Below, in pieces: positions 35,938 to 47,403 of a DNA stretch of 64,000 nucleotides (the first letter of the stretch is position 1; the number at the start of each line of letters is the position of its first letter). The notes under the pieces were generated by a model. It saw nothing but the letters and a program-made list of their open reading frames with translations. It had not been told where the DNA came from and searched no databases. The DNA is from Staphylococcus simulans (GTDB lineage: Bacteria; Bacillota; Bacilli; Staphylococcales; Staphylococcaceae): NCBI RefSeq assembly GCF_002994445.1, contig NZ_MRZJ01000003.1, positions 225,665-289,664 on the forward strand, in the 5' to 3' direction. Position numbers and translations under genes: made by a program.

Positions 35938-37389
35938 ATGACAGAAATTATTAGTGCACTAAGACGTATTGCGACAAACCAACCTGATACTATAGCAGTG
36001 AGACATATAGACGAAACATTAACTTATCAACAGTTGGATGAGTTATCAAACAAATTAGCATCATTGATTCAAGACAGCAAGACACCCATCGTACTATATG
36101 GTCATATGTCGCCTTATATGATTGCGGGTATGCTGGCAGGTATTAAAGCGGGATGCGGCTATGTGCCGATCGACACATCAGTACCAGATGATCGTACAGC
36201 AATGATTATCAACAAAGCACAGCCTGAATTTATCTTTGATGTATCCAACCATCAATTAGCATTCGAGCAAGGCACAGTATTAACGACAGCATCTTTGGAT
36301 GAGGCTGAAAATATTGCGTTTGAACCTCGAATGAAAGCAGAAGATATCGTATATACGATTTTCACTTCAGGTTCTACAGGCGAACCTAAAGGCGTTCAAA
36401 TTCAATACGGCAGCTTAGTAGAGTTTGCGGAATGGATGAAATCGCTCAATCAGTTCGGAGAAGGATTGGAATGGTTGAACCAAGCGCCGTTTTCATTCGA
36501 CTTGTCTGTAATGGCCGTTTATCCATCTCTTGTGACAGGCGGAACTTTGAACTTAGTAGATAAGGATATGATTAAGAAGCCTAAGCTGCTTAATGATATG
36601 CTGCAAGCTACACCGATTAATGTATGGGTTTCAACACCATCATTTATCGAAATGTGTCTGCTTTTACCAACATTAGATGAAAAACAATATCCAAGTTTGA
36701 AAGAGTTTTTCTTCTGCGGTGAAATCTTGCCGCATCGTACAGCTAAAGCATTAGCACAGCGTTTCCCTTCATCTGTGATTTACAATACTTATGGACCGAC
36801 GGAAGCTACCGTAGCAGTCACAAGTGTACAAATTACAGAATCTGTACTAGAACGTTTTAATCCGCTTCCTGTCGGACAAGCACGACCTGGTACGACACTA
36901 TCAACTACAGAAGAAGGCGAGTTGCTGATTGCAGGGAATAGTGTCAGTGCAGGCTATTTGAAAAACGAAGAGAAAAACCAAGCAGTCTTCAGCGAAACAG
37001 ATGGACAACGTGTGTATCGTTCTGGAGACAAAGCTAAATTCGAACATCGTCATTGGTTCATCCAAGGACGAATCGATTTCCAAATCAAAATGAACGGTTA
37101 TCGTATGGAACTCGAAGAAATCGAGTCAGTGCTGCGTCAATCTGATTTAGTGAGAGAAGCGGTCGTTGTACCGGTTTATAAAAACGGAAAAGTCACTCAA
37201 TTAATCGGTGCTGTTGTACCGGCACAAACAGTTGAAGACAGTGCGCAGCTTTCGCACGATATAAAACAAGCATTAAAATCCAGCTTACCCGAATACATGA
37301 TTCCAAGAAAATTTGTATGGATGGATCAATTGCCGTTAACGAACAACGGAAAACTAGACCGTAAGAAAATTGCTGAGGAAATTAATTAA
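35938..37389 (+). CDS. dltA: D-alanine--carrier protein ligase
   Basis: DltA adenylates D-alanine and loads it onto DltC. The 483-residue enzyme of the ANL superfamily has the P-loop [11 protein letters not shown], the YGPTEATV motif, YRSGDKAKF and the C-terminal catalytic Lys in [18 protein letters not shown] precedes ATG 35938. Its TAA shares one base with the dltB start (TAATG), so the two are coupled. Confidence 0.97.
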   Translation: MTEIISALRRIATNQPDTIAVRHIDETLTYQQLDELSNKLASLIQDSKTPIVLYGHMSPYMIAGMLAGIKAGCGYVPIDTSVPDDRTAMIINKAQPEFIFDVSNHQLAFEQGTVLTTASLDEAENIAFEPRMKAEDIVYTIFTSGSTGEPKGVQIQYGSLVEFAEWMKSLNQFGEGLEWLNQAPFSFDLSVMAVYPSLVTGGTLNLVDKDMIKKPKLLNDMLQATPINVWVSTPSFIEMCLLLPTLDEKQYPSLKEFFFCGEILPHRTAKALAQRFPSSVIYNTYGPTEATVAVTSVQITESVLERFNPLPVGQARPGTTLSTTEEGELLIAGNSVSAGYLKNEEKNQAVFSETDGQRVYRSGDKAKFEHRHWFIQGRIDFQIKMNGYRMELEEIESVLRQSDLVREAVVVPVYKNGKVTQLIGAVVPAQTVEDSAQLSHDIKQALKSSLPEYMIPRKFVWMDQLPLTNNGKLDRKKIAEEIN

Positions 37390-38603
37390 TGATTCCTTAT
37401 GGTACGTTTAGTTTCTTCCTGATTGCATTTATTATTCTTATACCTGTTATTATTTTAGGTTTCTTAGGTAAGCGAAGCTATATCTATAATGGTATAAGTA
37501 CTGCAATAATGATTGTGCTTATCTTTTCTTCTGACAAGCTCAACTTGTTCGGACAAAAGTATTTAAGTATTCAGCTGATTAGTTTTGTTATCTATGTATT
37601 ATGGCAAGCCTTGCTGATTATGTGGTATTACCATTCACGTCCTAAAAAGAATACATTCTTGAAATTCTTTATCGTGATGGCCTTGTCTATCTTGCCTTTA
37701 GCGATTGTTAAAGTCTTAACAAGTACATGGCTTGGCGGTCAGCAAATCCAATTCCATGAGCATAAACTGATTCAATTTGTAGGTTTCTTAGGGATCTCTT
37801 ATGTTACATTCAAAAGTGTGCAGTTAATCATGGAAATCAGAGACGGTTCAATCAAAGAAATCAAATGGGGCAAAGTCTTCCAATTCATTTCTTTCTTCCC
37901 GACTATTTCATCAGGGCCGATTGACCGCTACAAACGTTTTGTAAAAGATGATAAAAAGGTACCGACGAAAGACGAATACCGCGGCTTGATTTTAAAAGCA
38001 GTGCATATGATTATGCTCGGGTTCCTTTACAAATATATTATTGCGTATTTTGTGAACCAATACGGTGTGACACCGCTTCAAGCGAATTTACACGGCTTTA
38101 CAAATTATTGGTTGTACATGTATGCCTATAGTATGTATTTGTTCTTTGACTTTGCAGGCTACAGTTTGTTTGCGATAGCATTCAGTTATATTTACGGTAT
38201 TAAAACGCCGCCTAACTTCAATCAGCCGTTCAAAGCGAAGAACATTAAAGACTTCTGGAACAGATGGCACATGACTTTATCATTTTGGTTCCGTGATTGT
38301 ATTTATATGAGATCTTTATTCTTCATGTCTAAAAAGAAATTATTAAAAAGCCAATTTGCGATGTCAAATGTTGCTTTCTTTATAAACTTCTTTATCATGG
38401 GTATTTGGCACGGAATAGAAATTTATTACATTGTATACGGACTTTATCATGCGGCAGGCTTTATCGGCTATGGCTATTATGAGCGATGGCGCAAAACACA
38501 TCCGCCGCGTTTTAATAACAAGTTCACAACGGCACTCAGCGTTATTATTACATTCCACTTTGTCACATTCGGATTCTTAATCTTTTCAGGCAAATTGATT
38601 TAA
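37389..38603 (+). CDS. dltB: D-alanine transfer MBOAT protein DltB
   Basis: DltB is a membrane-bound O-acyltransferase that moves D-alanyl groups across the membrane. The 404-residue multi-pass protein has PTISSGPIDRYKRF, FWNRWHMTLSFWFRDCIY and the conserved MBOAT His in FIMGIWHGIEIYYIVYGLYH. Starts one base inside dltA and ends 24 bases before dltC. Confidence 0.97.
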   Translation: MIPYGTFSFFLIAFIILIPVIILGFLGKRSYIYNGISTAIMIVLIFSSDKLNLFGQKYLSIQLISFVIYVLWQALLIMWYYHSRPKKNTFLKFFIVMALSILPLAIVKVLTSTWLGGQQIQFHEHKLIQFVGFLGISYVTFKSVQLIMEIRDGSIKEIKWGKVFQFISFFPTISSGPIDRYKRFVKDDKKVPTKDEYRGLILKAVHMIMLGFLYKYIIAYFVNQYGVTPLQANLHGFTNYWLYMYAYSMYLFFDFAGYSLFAIAFSYIYGIKTPPNFNQPFKAKNIKDFWNRWHMTLSFWFRDCIYMRSLFFMSKKKLLKSQFAMSNVAFFINFFIMGIWHGIEIYYIVYGLYHAAGFIGYGYYERWRKTHPPRFNNKFTTALSVIITFHFVTFGFLIFSGKLI

Positions 38604-38609
38604 TTATAA

Positions 38610-40015
<1,406 letters not shown>

Positions 40016-40020
40016 TGTAT

Positions 40021-40061
40021 TTAAACACAAGTGGTATGTTAATATCATTTGTGTTTTTTTA
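40021..40061 (+). terminator. dlt operon terminator
   Basis: ACACAAGTGGTAT and ATATCATTTGTGT pair with wobbles, followed by TTTTTTT. Confidence 0.85.
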
Positions 40062-40129
40062 TGCTTAAGCAGATTAGAATTATCATTTTGCAAGATGGAT
40101 TAAATGACAGTGTTATCATCTAGACAAAA

Positions 40130-40165
40130 TAAAAAAGCACAGCTGGATTTACAGGCTGTGCTTAT
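40130..40165 (-). terminator. Terminator of the Nfu-like gene
   Basis: AAGCACAGC and GCTGTGCTT form a perfect 9-bp stem; on the minus strand TTTTTTATTTT follows. Confidence 0.88.
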
Positions 40166-40191
40166 CGCGTAAGACGATTTATTTAAATGAA

Positions 40192-40434
40192 TTAGAAGAC
40201 TTGTTCTACTTCAACGACACCAGGTACTTCTTCAAGTAATGCACGTTCAATACCTGCTTTTAGTGTAATAGTTGAGCTTGGGCATGAACTGCATGCGCCA
40301 TGAAGTTGTAATTTAACAATACCGTCTTCAACATCGATTAATGTACAATCTCCGCCATCTCTTAATAAGAATGGACGTAAACGTTCAATGACCACTGCGA
40401 CTTGATCAAACATAGTTGTATTTTCAGTTGGCAT
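40192..40434 (-). CDS. NifU C-terminal domain (Nfu) Fe-S carrier
   Basis: The 80-residue protein is a single Nfu domain with the cluster-binding CSSC motif in [19 protein letters not shown], and begins [28 protein letters not shown]. Nfu proteins hand Fe-S clusters from Suf to targets such as aconitase. ATG 40434 follows GGAAGGAG; an upstream TTG would overlap that site. Divergent from the YuzD-like gene. Confidence 0.93.
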   Translation of the reverse strand: MPTENTTMFDQVAVVIERLRPFLLRDGGDCTLIDVEDGIVKLQLHGACSSCPSSTITLKAGIERALLEEVPGVVEVEQVF

Positions 40435-40526
40435 GGATATATCTCCTTCCAAGTATATAATTTCATTTTTTGCTTGTTTATTTATTATAATAGACTTAGA
40501 GAAAAAAATCTATGGAGGGGAACCAA

Positions 40527-40850
40527 ATGACTAAAGTTAGTGTAGTAGTTTATGGGGCAGATGTGGTGTGTGCAAGTTGTGTGAATGCGCCGACATCTAA
40601 AGATACGTATGACTGGCTTCAAGCATTATTAAAACGTAAATATCCAGATATCAACTTTGAATTCACATATATCGATTATCTGAAAGATACAGAAAACTTA
40701 ACAGATCACGACCAACAATATATTGAACAAATCGAAAACGACGAATTGTTCTATCCATTAGTTACAATGAATGATATGTATGTGGCGGATGGTTATGTAC
40801 AACTCAAAAAAATCACAAGATTTATAGATGAACACTTTGCGCAAGCTTAA
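40527..40850 (+). CDS. YuzD family (DUF1462) thiol protein
   Basis: The 107-residue protein begins VSVVVYGADVVCASCVNAPTSKDTYDWL and contains YPLVTMNDMYVADGYVQ. This is the YuzD/DUF1462 pattern, with a CASC redox or metal motif near residues 15-18. ATG 40527 follows GGAGGGG; a 15-base upstream ATG is part of that site. Role unknown; it lies among Fe-S and flavoprotein genes, which hints at redox or cluster work. Confidence 0.88.
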   Translation: MTKVSVVVYGADVVCASCVNAPTSKDTYDWLQALLKRKYPDINFEFTYIDYLKDTENLTDHDQQYIEQIENDELFYPLVTMNDMYVADGYVQLKKITRFIDEHFAQA

Positions 40851-40866
40851 AATTGTGTGAGACATT

Positions 40867-40906
40867 AAAAAAGCTCGAGTACTAAATATCAGTGCTCGAG
40901 CTTTTC
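40867..40906. terminator. Bidirectional terminator between YuzD-like and NDH-2-like genes
   Basis: AAGCTCGAG...CTCGAGCTT arms pair over about 13 positions including a wobble around AAATATC, followed by TTCTT on the plus strand and A-rich on the other. Confidence 0.88.
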
Positions 40907-40918
40907 TTATCCTCTATT

Positions 40919-41983
40919 TTAACCATTATGATATTTGTATAACCATAAAACACCCGATTTCAAGATAGAAGCAATGCGACCTGTTAAAGGTCTGTCCATG
41001 ACATAAGCAAAGCCTTGTTTGTCTCCTAATGAACCTAGGAAGCCTTGAACTTTAAGTTCATCCATTTTGTCAGGCAATGCTTCGCCTTTCCATTGTTTCT
41101 TCAAGACATCGGCAATTTGGTCGCCTTGAACTTCAGCTAATTGTGCACTCGGCGCATGCGGCAAGTTGGCACAATCACCCACAACATAGACATTGCGGTA
41201 GGTTGGTACTTGGTGATATTGGTTGATAATCACTGCACCGTTTTTACTGACATCTACCGGCAAGTTGCGGACAACTGAAACAGGCTGAATACCTGCAGTC
41301 CAAACTACGATATCGACTTCTTCAGGGTCGCCGTGGTTGTAAATATACCCCGGTTCGACTTTGTCGATATTGGAATTCGGTACGACAGTCACATTATGTT
41401 TATGGAACCATTTTTCAATAAAACGACTTAATTTTTCTGGGAAACGTGCTAAAATACGTTCGCCGCGATCATACAGTTTGATGTCTAAATCTGAACGACT
41501 CTCACGTAATTCGCTGGCAAGTTCAATCCCGCTTAAACCTGCGCCGACAATTGCCACTTTAGCCCCCGATGGCAATTCGTTAATCGTATGATACGTTTTA
41601 CGTGATTTAGATAAAGTCTGGATACTGTATGTGTATTCTTCTGCCCCTGGCACGTTATGATACTTATCCTCGCAACCAAGTCCGATAATAAGTTCATCAT
41701 AATCTACTTTCGTGTCACCCACTGAGATGATTTGTTCATCTAAATCAATAGACGAAATTTCACCGTAAACGATGTTAAGCTTCTCAGATTCCGGAAAACT
41801 TAATCGCACATCTTTATCTGATTTTGTACCAGCTGCTAACGCATAATATTCTGGTTTCAAACCATGATAAGGCATACGATCAATCAAAGTGATAGTGTAG
41901 TCCTCAGGTAAATCATCAGGCAAGATATGCGATAAAATACGCATGTTGCCGTAACCGCCACCTAACATTACTAAATTCTTCAT
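40919..41983 (-). CDS. NDH-2-like FAD/NAD(P) oxidoreductase
   Basis: The 354-residue flavoprotein starts KNLVMLGGGYGNMRIL (FAD-binding Rossmann turn) and has a second nucleotide turn KVAIVGAGLSGIELASELRE and the FAD-closing motif VYVVGDCANLPHAPSAQLAEVQG. It resembles type II NADH dehydrogenases but is shorter and lacks the longer C-terminal membrane part of the Ndh encoded nearby. ATG 41983 is supported by AGAGGGG. Physiological acceptor unknown. Confidence 0.88.
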   Translation of the reverse strand: MKNLVMLGGGYGNMRILSHILPDDLPEDYTITLIDRMPYHGLKPEYYALAAGTKSDKDVRLSFPESEKLNIVYGEISSIDLDEQIISVGDTKVDYDELIIGLGCEDKYHNVPGAEEYTYSIQTLSKSRKTYHTINELPSGAKVAIVGAGLSGIELASELRESRSDLDIKLYDRGERILARFPEKLSRFIEKWFHKHNVTVVPNSNIDKVEPGYIYNHGDPEEVDIVVWTAGIQPVSVVRNLPVDVSKNGAVIINQYHQVPTYRNVYVVGDCANLPHAPSAQLAEVQGDQIADVLKKQWKGEALPDKMDELKVQGFLGSLGDKQGFAYVMDRPLTGRIASILKSGVLWLYKYHNG

Positions 41984-42191
41984 TCCGATAACCCCTCTAA
42001 TCAAGATTTATATAACGCTGTATCACTGCTTGATGACTGGAAGATATGTTAAATTGTAACCAGCGTCATTTTAGATGTTAATTCTAAAAATATGCTTTCA
42101 TTTATTATAATCTTTTTTGATGTTGCATACAAACAATGTTTCGATTGAGAAAAAATCATACGAAACCCAAGAGAAATTGAACCAGGTATGT

Positions 42192-42197
42192 TATAAT
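42192..42197 (+). promoter_or_regulatory. Extended -10 of the YuzB-like/SufA-like unit
   Basis: TGTTATAAT (42189-42197) is TGn plus consensus TATAAT, placing the start of transcription about 25 bases before the YuzB-like gene. Confidence 0.6.
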
Positions 42198-42228
42198 TGT
42201 ATGACTAAAAAATAACAAGAGGTGCATT

Positions 42229-42465
42229 ATGAATCCAATAGTAGAATTTTGCATTTCAAATATGGCAAAAGGTGGAGACTATGTATATAACCAGCTGGAA
42301 CAAGATCCAGGTGTAGACGTATTAGAATACGGATGCCTGCAAAATTGCGGGGTTTGTTCAAGCGGCTTGTATGCATTAGTGAATGGTGATATTGTTGAAG
42401 GTGAATCGCCAGACGACTTATTACAAAATATTTATAAGCATATAGAAGAAACTTGGATTTTCTAG
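42229..42465 (+). CDS. YuzB family (DUF1450) protein
   Basis: The 78-residue protein has [12 protein letters not shown] and [21 protein letters not shown], the cysteine-rich signature of the YuzB/UPF0349 family. The CX3-type Cys cluster could bind metal or a cluster; its function is unknown. It is followed 35 bases later by an A-type Fe-S carrier gene and is probably cotranscribed with it. Confidence 0.9.
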   Translation: MNPIVEFCISNMAKGGDYVYNQLEQDPGVDVLEYGCLQNCGVCSSGLYALVNGDIVEGESPDDLLQNIYKHIEETWIF

Positions 42466-42500
42466 TTTCGAACGAGTAGTTTCTTAAGGAGGAATAGGAT

Positions 42501-42860
42501 ATGTCTACAGTAAATATGACAGAAGCAGCAGCATACGAAGTTAAAAGTATGTTAGAAAGCAATGATATGCCGAACGGTTATTTAAAAATCAAAGTAAACG
42601 GCGGCGGCTGTACAGGTTTGACTTACGGTATGTCAGCTGAAGAAGCACCTGGAGAGAATGACGAAATTATTGAATTCTACGGTCTTAAAGTATTAGTAGA
42701 TAAATACGATAAACCTGTATTAGAAGGTACAACAATAGACTTTAAACAATCATTAATGGGCGGCGGTTTCCAAATCGACAACCCGAATGCGATTGCATCT
42801 TGCGGTTGCGGCAGCTCATTCAGAACTGCCAAAGTTGCTGGCCAGCCTGAAGATTGCTAA
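42501..42860 (+). CDS. A-type Fe-S carrier (HesB/IscA/SufA family)
   Basis: The 119-residue protein has the three cluster-binding cysteines of A-type carriers in NGGGCTGL and ASCGCGSSF. These proteins receive clusters or iron from the Suf scaffold and pass them on. The last residues PEDC are unusual in adding a Cys. AAGGAGGA precedes the ATG. Often called sufA-like; a separate SufT is not seen. Confidence 0.93.
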   Translation: MSTVNMTEAAAYEVKSMLESNDMPNGYLKIKVNGGGCTGLTYGMSAEEAPGENDEIIEFYGLKVLVDKYDKPVLEGTTIDFKQSLMGGGFQIDNPNAIASCGCGSSFRTAKVAGQPEDC

Positions 42861-42883
42861 AACATCACAAATGGCATGAGATG

Positions 42884-42918
42884 AAGAGTTGGGGGATAAG
42901 ACCTCAGCTCTTTTTTTG
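42884..42918 (+). terminator. Terminator after the A-type carrier gene
   Basis: AGAGTTGGGG and CCTCAGCTCT pair with two wobbles around a short loop, followed by TTTTTTTGG. Confidence 0.85.
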
Positions 42919-43160
42919 GTTTAAATATGTTTTTACTTTAAAAATAGATTAAACTATGTCCATAATAGTGTTATCGGACAATCAGTAAATTCTGAAATTA
43001 TCTGCGGTTTTCTTAGTATTGCCTTGAAAAAATGTTTAGATAATTATAGAATTAAGAGGAATGGCATTTGTCTTTAATTGGCATTTTTTTCAATCAAATG
43101 GGGTATATATTAAGATAGCGTATACTAATAAAATTATTTAAGAAAGCATAGGTGAATAAA
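42919..43160. other. Intergenic region before ndh
   Basis: A+T-rich; TATACT at 43121-43126 is a possible -10 for ndh. No Rex-type (TTGTGAA...TTCACAA) site was found. No gene seen. Confidence 0.35.
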
Positions 43161-44366
43161 ATGGCTGAAACAAAAAAAGTTCTTGTTTTAGGGGCAGGTT
43201 ATGCAGGATTGCAAACTGTTACAAAATTACAAAAGATTTTACCAGCTGACGAAGCTGAAATCACTTTAATCAACAGAGATGAATATCACTATGAATCAGT
43301 ACTTTTACATGAAGCATCAGCAGGTACTGTAAACTATGAAGATATTATCTATCCGGTTGAAAGTGTTGTAGATCAAAATAAAGTAAAATTCCTTAAAGCA
43401 GAAGTAACAAAAATCGATCCGACAGCTAAAGTTGTTGAAACAAACAATGGTCGTTTCAACTATGACGTTTTAGTTGTAGGTTTAGGCTTTATCAGTGAAA
43501 CATTCGGTATTAAAGGTATGTTAGAACATGCTTACCAAATCGAAAATATCCATACTGCACGTGAATTATCTCGTCACATCGAAGATAAATTTGCGAACTA
43601 TGCATCTTCAAAAGAAAAAGATCCTAAAGATCTTGCATTCTTAGTAGGTGGCGCAGGCTTCACTGGTATCGAATTCTTAGGTGAATTAACTGAACGTGTT
43701 GATGAATTATCAAACAAATACGGCGTAGATCGTGATAAAGTTAAAATCACTTGTGTAGAAGCTGCACCAAAAATGCTTCCGATGTTCGACGACGAATTAG
43801 TGAACCACGCTGTAAACTTCTTAGAAGAACGCGGTGTTGAATTCAAAATCGGTACACCAATCGTTGGTGCGAACGAAAAAGGCTTCGTAGTTAAAGTGGG
43901 AGACGAAGAGCAACAATTAGAAGCTAACACTTCAGTATGGGCTGCTGGTGTTCGCGGAAGCAAATTAATGGAAGAATCATTTGACGGTGTTAAACGTGGC
44001 CGTTTAGTAGTTAACCAAGACTTAACTGCACCTGGACACGAAGAAACATTCGTTATCGGTGACGTTTCTGCTTACATTCCTGAAGGTGAAGAACGTCCAT
44101 TACCGACAACAGCACAAATTGCTATGCAACAAGGTGAAAACGTTGCACAAAACATTAAAAACATCTTAAATGGTCAACCTAAAGAGCCATTCAACTTCGT
44201 AAACCGCGGAACTGTATGCTCATTAGGTGCTAACGATGGTATTGGGATTGTATACGGCAGAAACATTGCAGGCAAAAAAGCTGCATTCATGAAAAAAGTT
44301 ATCGATACACGTTCTATCTTCAAAATCGGCGGTATCGGCTTAGCATTCAAAAAAGGTAAATTTTAA
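43161..44366 (+). CDS. ndh: Type II NADH:quinone oxidoreductase
   Basis: NDH-2 passes electrons from NADH to menaquinone without pumping protons. The 401-residue product has the FAD turn [18 protein letters not shown], the NADH turn [17 protein letters not shown], the quinone-site AQIAMQQGE and a C-terminal membrane-binding [23 protein letters not shown]. It is very similar to the S. aureus enzyme as recalled. ATG 43161 follows AGGTG by six bases; an in-frame GTG nine bases upstream lies in that site. Confidence 0.96.
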   Translation: MAETKKVLVLGAGYAGLQTVTKLQKILPADEAEITLINRDEYHYESVLLHEASAGTVNYEDIIYPVESVVDQNKVKFLKAEVTKIDPTAKVVETNNGRFNYDVLVVGLGFISETFGIKGMLEHAYQIENIHTARELSRHIEDKFANYASSKEKDPKDLAFLVGGAGFTGIEFLGELTERVDELSNKYGVDRDKVKITCVEAAPKMLPMFDDELVNHAVNFLEERGVEFKIGTPIVGANEKGFVVKVGDEEQQLEANTSVWAAGVRGSKLMEESFDGVKRGRLVVNQDLTAPGHEETFVIGDVSAYIPEGEERPLPTTAQIAMQQGENVAQNIKNILNGQPKEPFNFVNRGTVCSLGANDGIGIVYGRNIAGKKAAFMKKVIDTRSIFKIGGIGLAFKKGKF

Positions 44367-44418
44367 TATTAACCATATTTCGGCTGAATAAGTAAGAGCC
44401 GGCTAAAAAATAGACTTT

Positions 44419-44469
44419 AAGAGGTTGGCAAAACTGTTGATACAACAGGGTTACCAACCTCTTTTTTAT
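44419..44469 (+). terminator. ndh terminator
   Basis: AAGAGGTTGG and CCAACCTCTT form the outer stem, CTGTTG/CAACAG an inner one, followed by TTTTTT. The aminopeptidase ribosome-binding site starts directly after it. Confidence 0.88.
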
Positions 44470-44486
44470 AATGAAGGAGGATTTGT

Positions 44487-45968
44487 ATGCCAATACAAAT
44501 TACATTTGATGAGCAAAATCAATTATCGAGCGACACATTAGTTATAGGGTTGCCAGATCATTTAAATCAGCTTGGAGCAGTATCTATTCAAGGAGAAGAC
44601 TTAACTGATGCTTTAGATACATATAAACAGCGTCATCTTATCAGCAGTGAAGTCGGCAAAGTCAGTGCTACATTCTTTGAAAGCGGAGCGATTCGTGTGC
44701 GATTGATTACTGTCGGGTTAGGCAACCTTAAAAACTTAGATCGTATTCAAGCAGCGAAAGTTTTCGGCAATTTATTGCAATACTTCAAACAAGCACATGT
44801 CAACAACGCAGATATCCTGTTTTCAACATTCGATTCAAAAGCGATTGAAAAAACAGAAATGGCAGAATTATTTGGTCTGCAAGGCAAGAAATCATTGTAT
44901 GTCTTTGATAATTATAAATCCGACAAGAAAGTACCCTACCATCTAAGTTTGAGACTGCATGAAGCAGGTGCAGATGAAATTACAGCAATCAAAGACGGCG
45001 AAGTGATTGGTGAAGGTATTAAAATTGCGAGAGATTTAAGCAATATACCGCCTAACATATTAACACCTGAGTACTTTGCGGACTTAGTTACAGCACACTT
45101 TGAAGAAACAGCTGTAGAAGTGGATGTTAAAGACGCACAAACACTGCAAGCAGAAGGTTTTGGCTTGATTCATGCAGTAGGAAAAGGTTCAGATAACGGC
45201 CCGCGTTTAATCACATTAACGTATAACGGCGCACCAGATGCGGATGCGGCACCTATTGCTTTAGTAGGGAAAGGCATTACTTATGATTCAGGCGGTTACT
45301 CTATTAAATCTAAACCAGGTATGCAGGAAATGAAATTCGATATGTGCGGCGCTGCGAATGTTGTAGGGATGATTGAAGCAGCACATCGTTTAGCATTGCC
45401 TGTCAACATTGTAGGTATTATTGCTTCTGCAGAAAATATGATCAATGGAAAAGCGATGAAACCAGATGATGTCTTCACAGCTATGAGCGGCGAAACTGTA
45501 GAGGTACTGAACACTGATGCGGAAGGGCGTTTAGTGTTAGGAGATGCTGTCTTCCAAGCAGCACAGCATCGTCCGAAAGTTATTTTAGACTTTGCGACCT
45601 TAACAGGTGCTGCAATTGCGGCACTTGGCTTTGATAAAGCAGCTGTCTTTAAAAATAACGCTGAAGCACCGTTGAATGAAATCACAGCCATTACACAGCA
45701 AAATGGCGAATGGACGTATGAATTGCCAGTGACAGCAACAGAACAATCATTAATTAAAAACAGTGAAGTTGCTGATTTAGTCAACCATACCAACGGCATG
45801 GGCAAAGCCTTATTTGCGGCCGCATTTATTATGCATTTCAGCAACTCGATTCCGCACTTGCATTTTGATATTGCAGGACCGGCAACCACTTCAAAAGCAA
45901 GTTATAATGGTCCAAAAGGTCCTACAGGCTTTTTAATTCAAAGTATGATAGATTGGTTAAGAAAATAG
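44487..45968 (+). CDS. Leucyl aminopeptidase (M17 family)
   Basis: This 493-residue metallopeptidase has the M17 signature [10 protein letters not shown] (about 350) and the metal-binding [16 protein letters not shown] and DMCGAANV. It removes N-terminal amino acids from peptides in the cytoplasm and is usually a hexamer. GAAGGAGG precedes ATG 44487. It lies next to ndh as in S. aureus; a strong terminator follows. Confidence 0.94.
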   Translation: MPIQITFDEQNQLSSDTLVIGLPDHLNQLGAVSIQGEDLTDALDTYKQRHLISSEVGKVSATFFESGAIRVRLITVGLGNLKNLDRIQAAKVFGNLLQYFKQAHVNNADILFSTFDSKAIEKTEMAELFGLQGKKSLYVFDNYKSDKKVPYHLSLRLHEAGADEITAIKDGEVIGEGIKIARDLSNIPPNILTPEYFADLVTAHFEETAVEVDVKDAQTLQAEGFGLIHAVGKGSDNGPRLITLTYNGAPDADAAPIALVGKGITYDSGGYSIKSKPGMQEMKFDMCGAANVVGMIEAAHRLALPVNIVGIIASAENMINGKAMKPDDVFTAMSGETVEVLNTDAEGRLVLGDAVFQAAQHRPKVILDFATLTGAAIAALGFDKAAVFKNNAEAPLNEITAITQQNGEWTYELPVTATEQSLIKNSEVADLVNHTNGMGKALFAAAFIMHFSNSIPHLHFDIAGPATTSKASYNGPKGPTGFLIQSMIDWLRK

Positions 45969-45976
45969 ATGATTCA

Positions 45977-46016
45977 GAGTCGAATTTATCAAGACATAAT
46001 TTCGACTCATTTTTTA
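45977..46016 (+). terminator. Aminopeptidase terminator
   Basis: GAGTCGAA and TTCGACTC form an 8-bp stem around about 16 bases, followed by ATTTTTTATG. Confidence 0.85.
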
Positions 46017-46084
46017 TGTGATTTATATTGAGAATATTCTGACATTTAAATATAATAGGTGCTAACTAAACTTTCAGTCAGCAG

Positions 46085-47287
46085 ATGGTTCACATGCCGA
46101 AAAAGGCGATTCATTTAATTATATTTGACGTTATTGCTTCATTTGGTTCGCAAATTTTCAGCTTTGCGTGCAGCTTCTTCATTTTAAAACATACAGATAA
46201 TACTGCTTTCTTCAGTATATATTTAGCGGTAGTTACATTATCTACAATAATCAGTGCACCATTATTTGGGACATTCACCGATACAATGAACAATAAACGC
46301 TTAATTACTGCGGCACAAATTGTGAATATTGTCAGCTTAGTATTATTTGTCTTTATTTATCACTCCTTTTTTTATTACATTCTCATTTTAGGGATTATTT
46401 TAAATCTAACAGATGGTGCCATCAGTAATATCATTTCAGCCAACATGCAGCAAATCGCAGAAGATAGAATTGAAAGATTCATATCGCTCTTTCAAGGCAT
46501 TGGCAAGGGGATAAGTATCATTGCGCCGATTTTTGGTGGGGTGTTGATTTCTTTTGTCTCAATTGAAAAACTAGCATTATTCAATGTTTTGACAGAACTC
46601 ACAGCGATTGTGATTATTTATTTTATACCTTTGAAGGGGACGCTTTCACGCAACGAACAAAATTTTTGGTTTGATTTTAAAGAAGGCTTTCATTATTTAT
46701 TAAACAAACGTTTCATATTATCGGTAATTTTATTTGTGACGCTTTTCAACTTTTTAGCCAATTGTATTGCGGTAGGAATGCCGATTATCTCGATTCAATC
46801 TTTGAAACTAACTGCACCGCAATTCGGATTCGTTGAATCCAGCTTTACATTAGCGATGATGCTGATGATGATTGTGCTTTCTGTATTTCCAATTAAACAA
46901 GCACTTAAGGGATCGATGCAGATTTCACTATCCATCGCGGCGTTAACTATCATTGGTTTAGGTCTATATTTGTTAAATATTCAAAGCAATACTTTCTCAT
47001 TCATTGTGATTCTAGCAGTAATGACATTAGTCGGTATTTCATTGCCGATTTTTAATGTCCCTACAATGATCTTTATGCAAAAGGCAATAGATGATCAGTT
47101 TAAGGGCAGAGTATTCGGTTTATGCAACGCTATCTCGCAATCGATGACACCTTTATCTTTTGTTTTCTTTGGTATGGTATTAAACAACCATCAAGGGTGG
47201 GTCTTTTTGATAACAGGAAGTGTCTTCCTTTTAGCCATTTTATTGTTCTCGCTGTTTATTAAAAAGGAACAATTTAATGTTGCTTAA
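46085..47287 (+). CDS. MFS transporter (EntS/MefE-like)
   Basis: This 400-residue protein has about 12 membrane helices with the MFS loop motif APLFGTFTDTMNNKRLI between helices 2 and 3, and FNVPTMIFMQKAIDDQFKGRVFGL in the second half. The motif arrangement recalls the MFS_3 group (enterobactin exporter, macrolide efflux), so an exporter is likely; substrate unknown. The start is uncertain: ATG 46085 and ATG 46094 both have weak sites. It stands alone. Confidence 0.82.
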   Translation: MVHMPKKAIHLIIFDVIASFGSQIFSFACSFFILKHTDNTAFFSIYLAVVTLSTIISAPLFGTFTDTMNNKRLITAAQIVNIVSLVLFVFIYHSFFYYILILGIILNLTDGAISNIISANMQQIAEDRIERFISLFQGIGKGISIIAPIFGGVLISFVSIEKLALFNVLTELTAIVIIYFIPLKGTLSRNEQNFWFDFKEGFHYLLNKRFILSVILFVTLFNFLANCIAVGMPIISIQSLKLTAPQFGFVESSFTLAMMLMMIVLSVFPIKQALKGSMQISLSIAALTIIGLGLYLLNIQSNTFSFIVILAVMTLVGISLPIFNVPTMIFMQKAIDDQFKGRVFGLCNAISQSMTPLSFVFFGMVLNNHQGWVFLITGSVFLLAILLFSLFIKKEQFNVA

Positions 47288-47403
47288 TTTAGGAACAGAA
47301 TAAATCAGATAAGATTGGATTGTGATATTGACAACAAAGTAGCAGACTGTTATCATACTAACATAACGCTTTAGTTCGATAACGTAGTAAAGGAGTAACA
47401 CAA

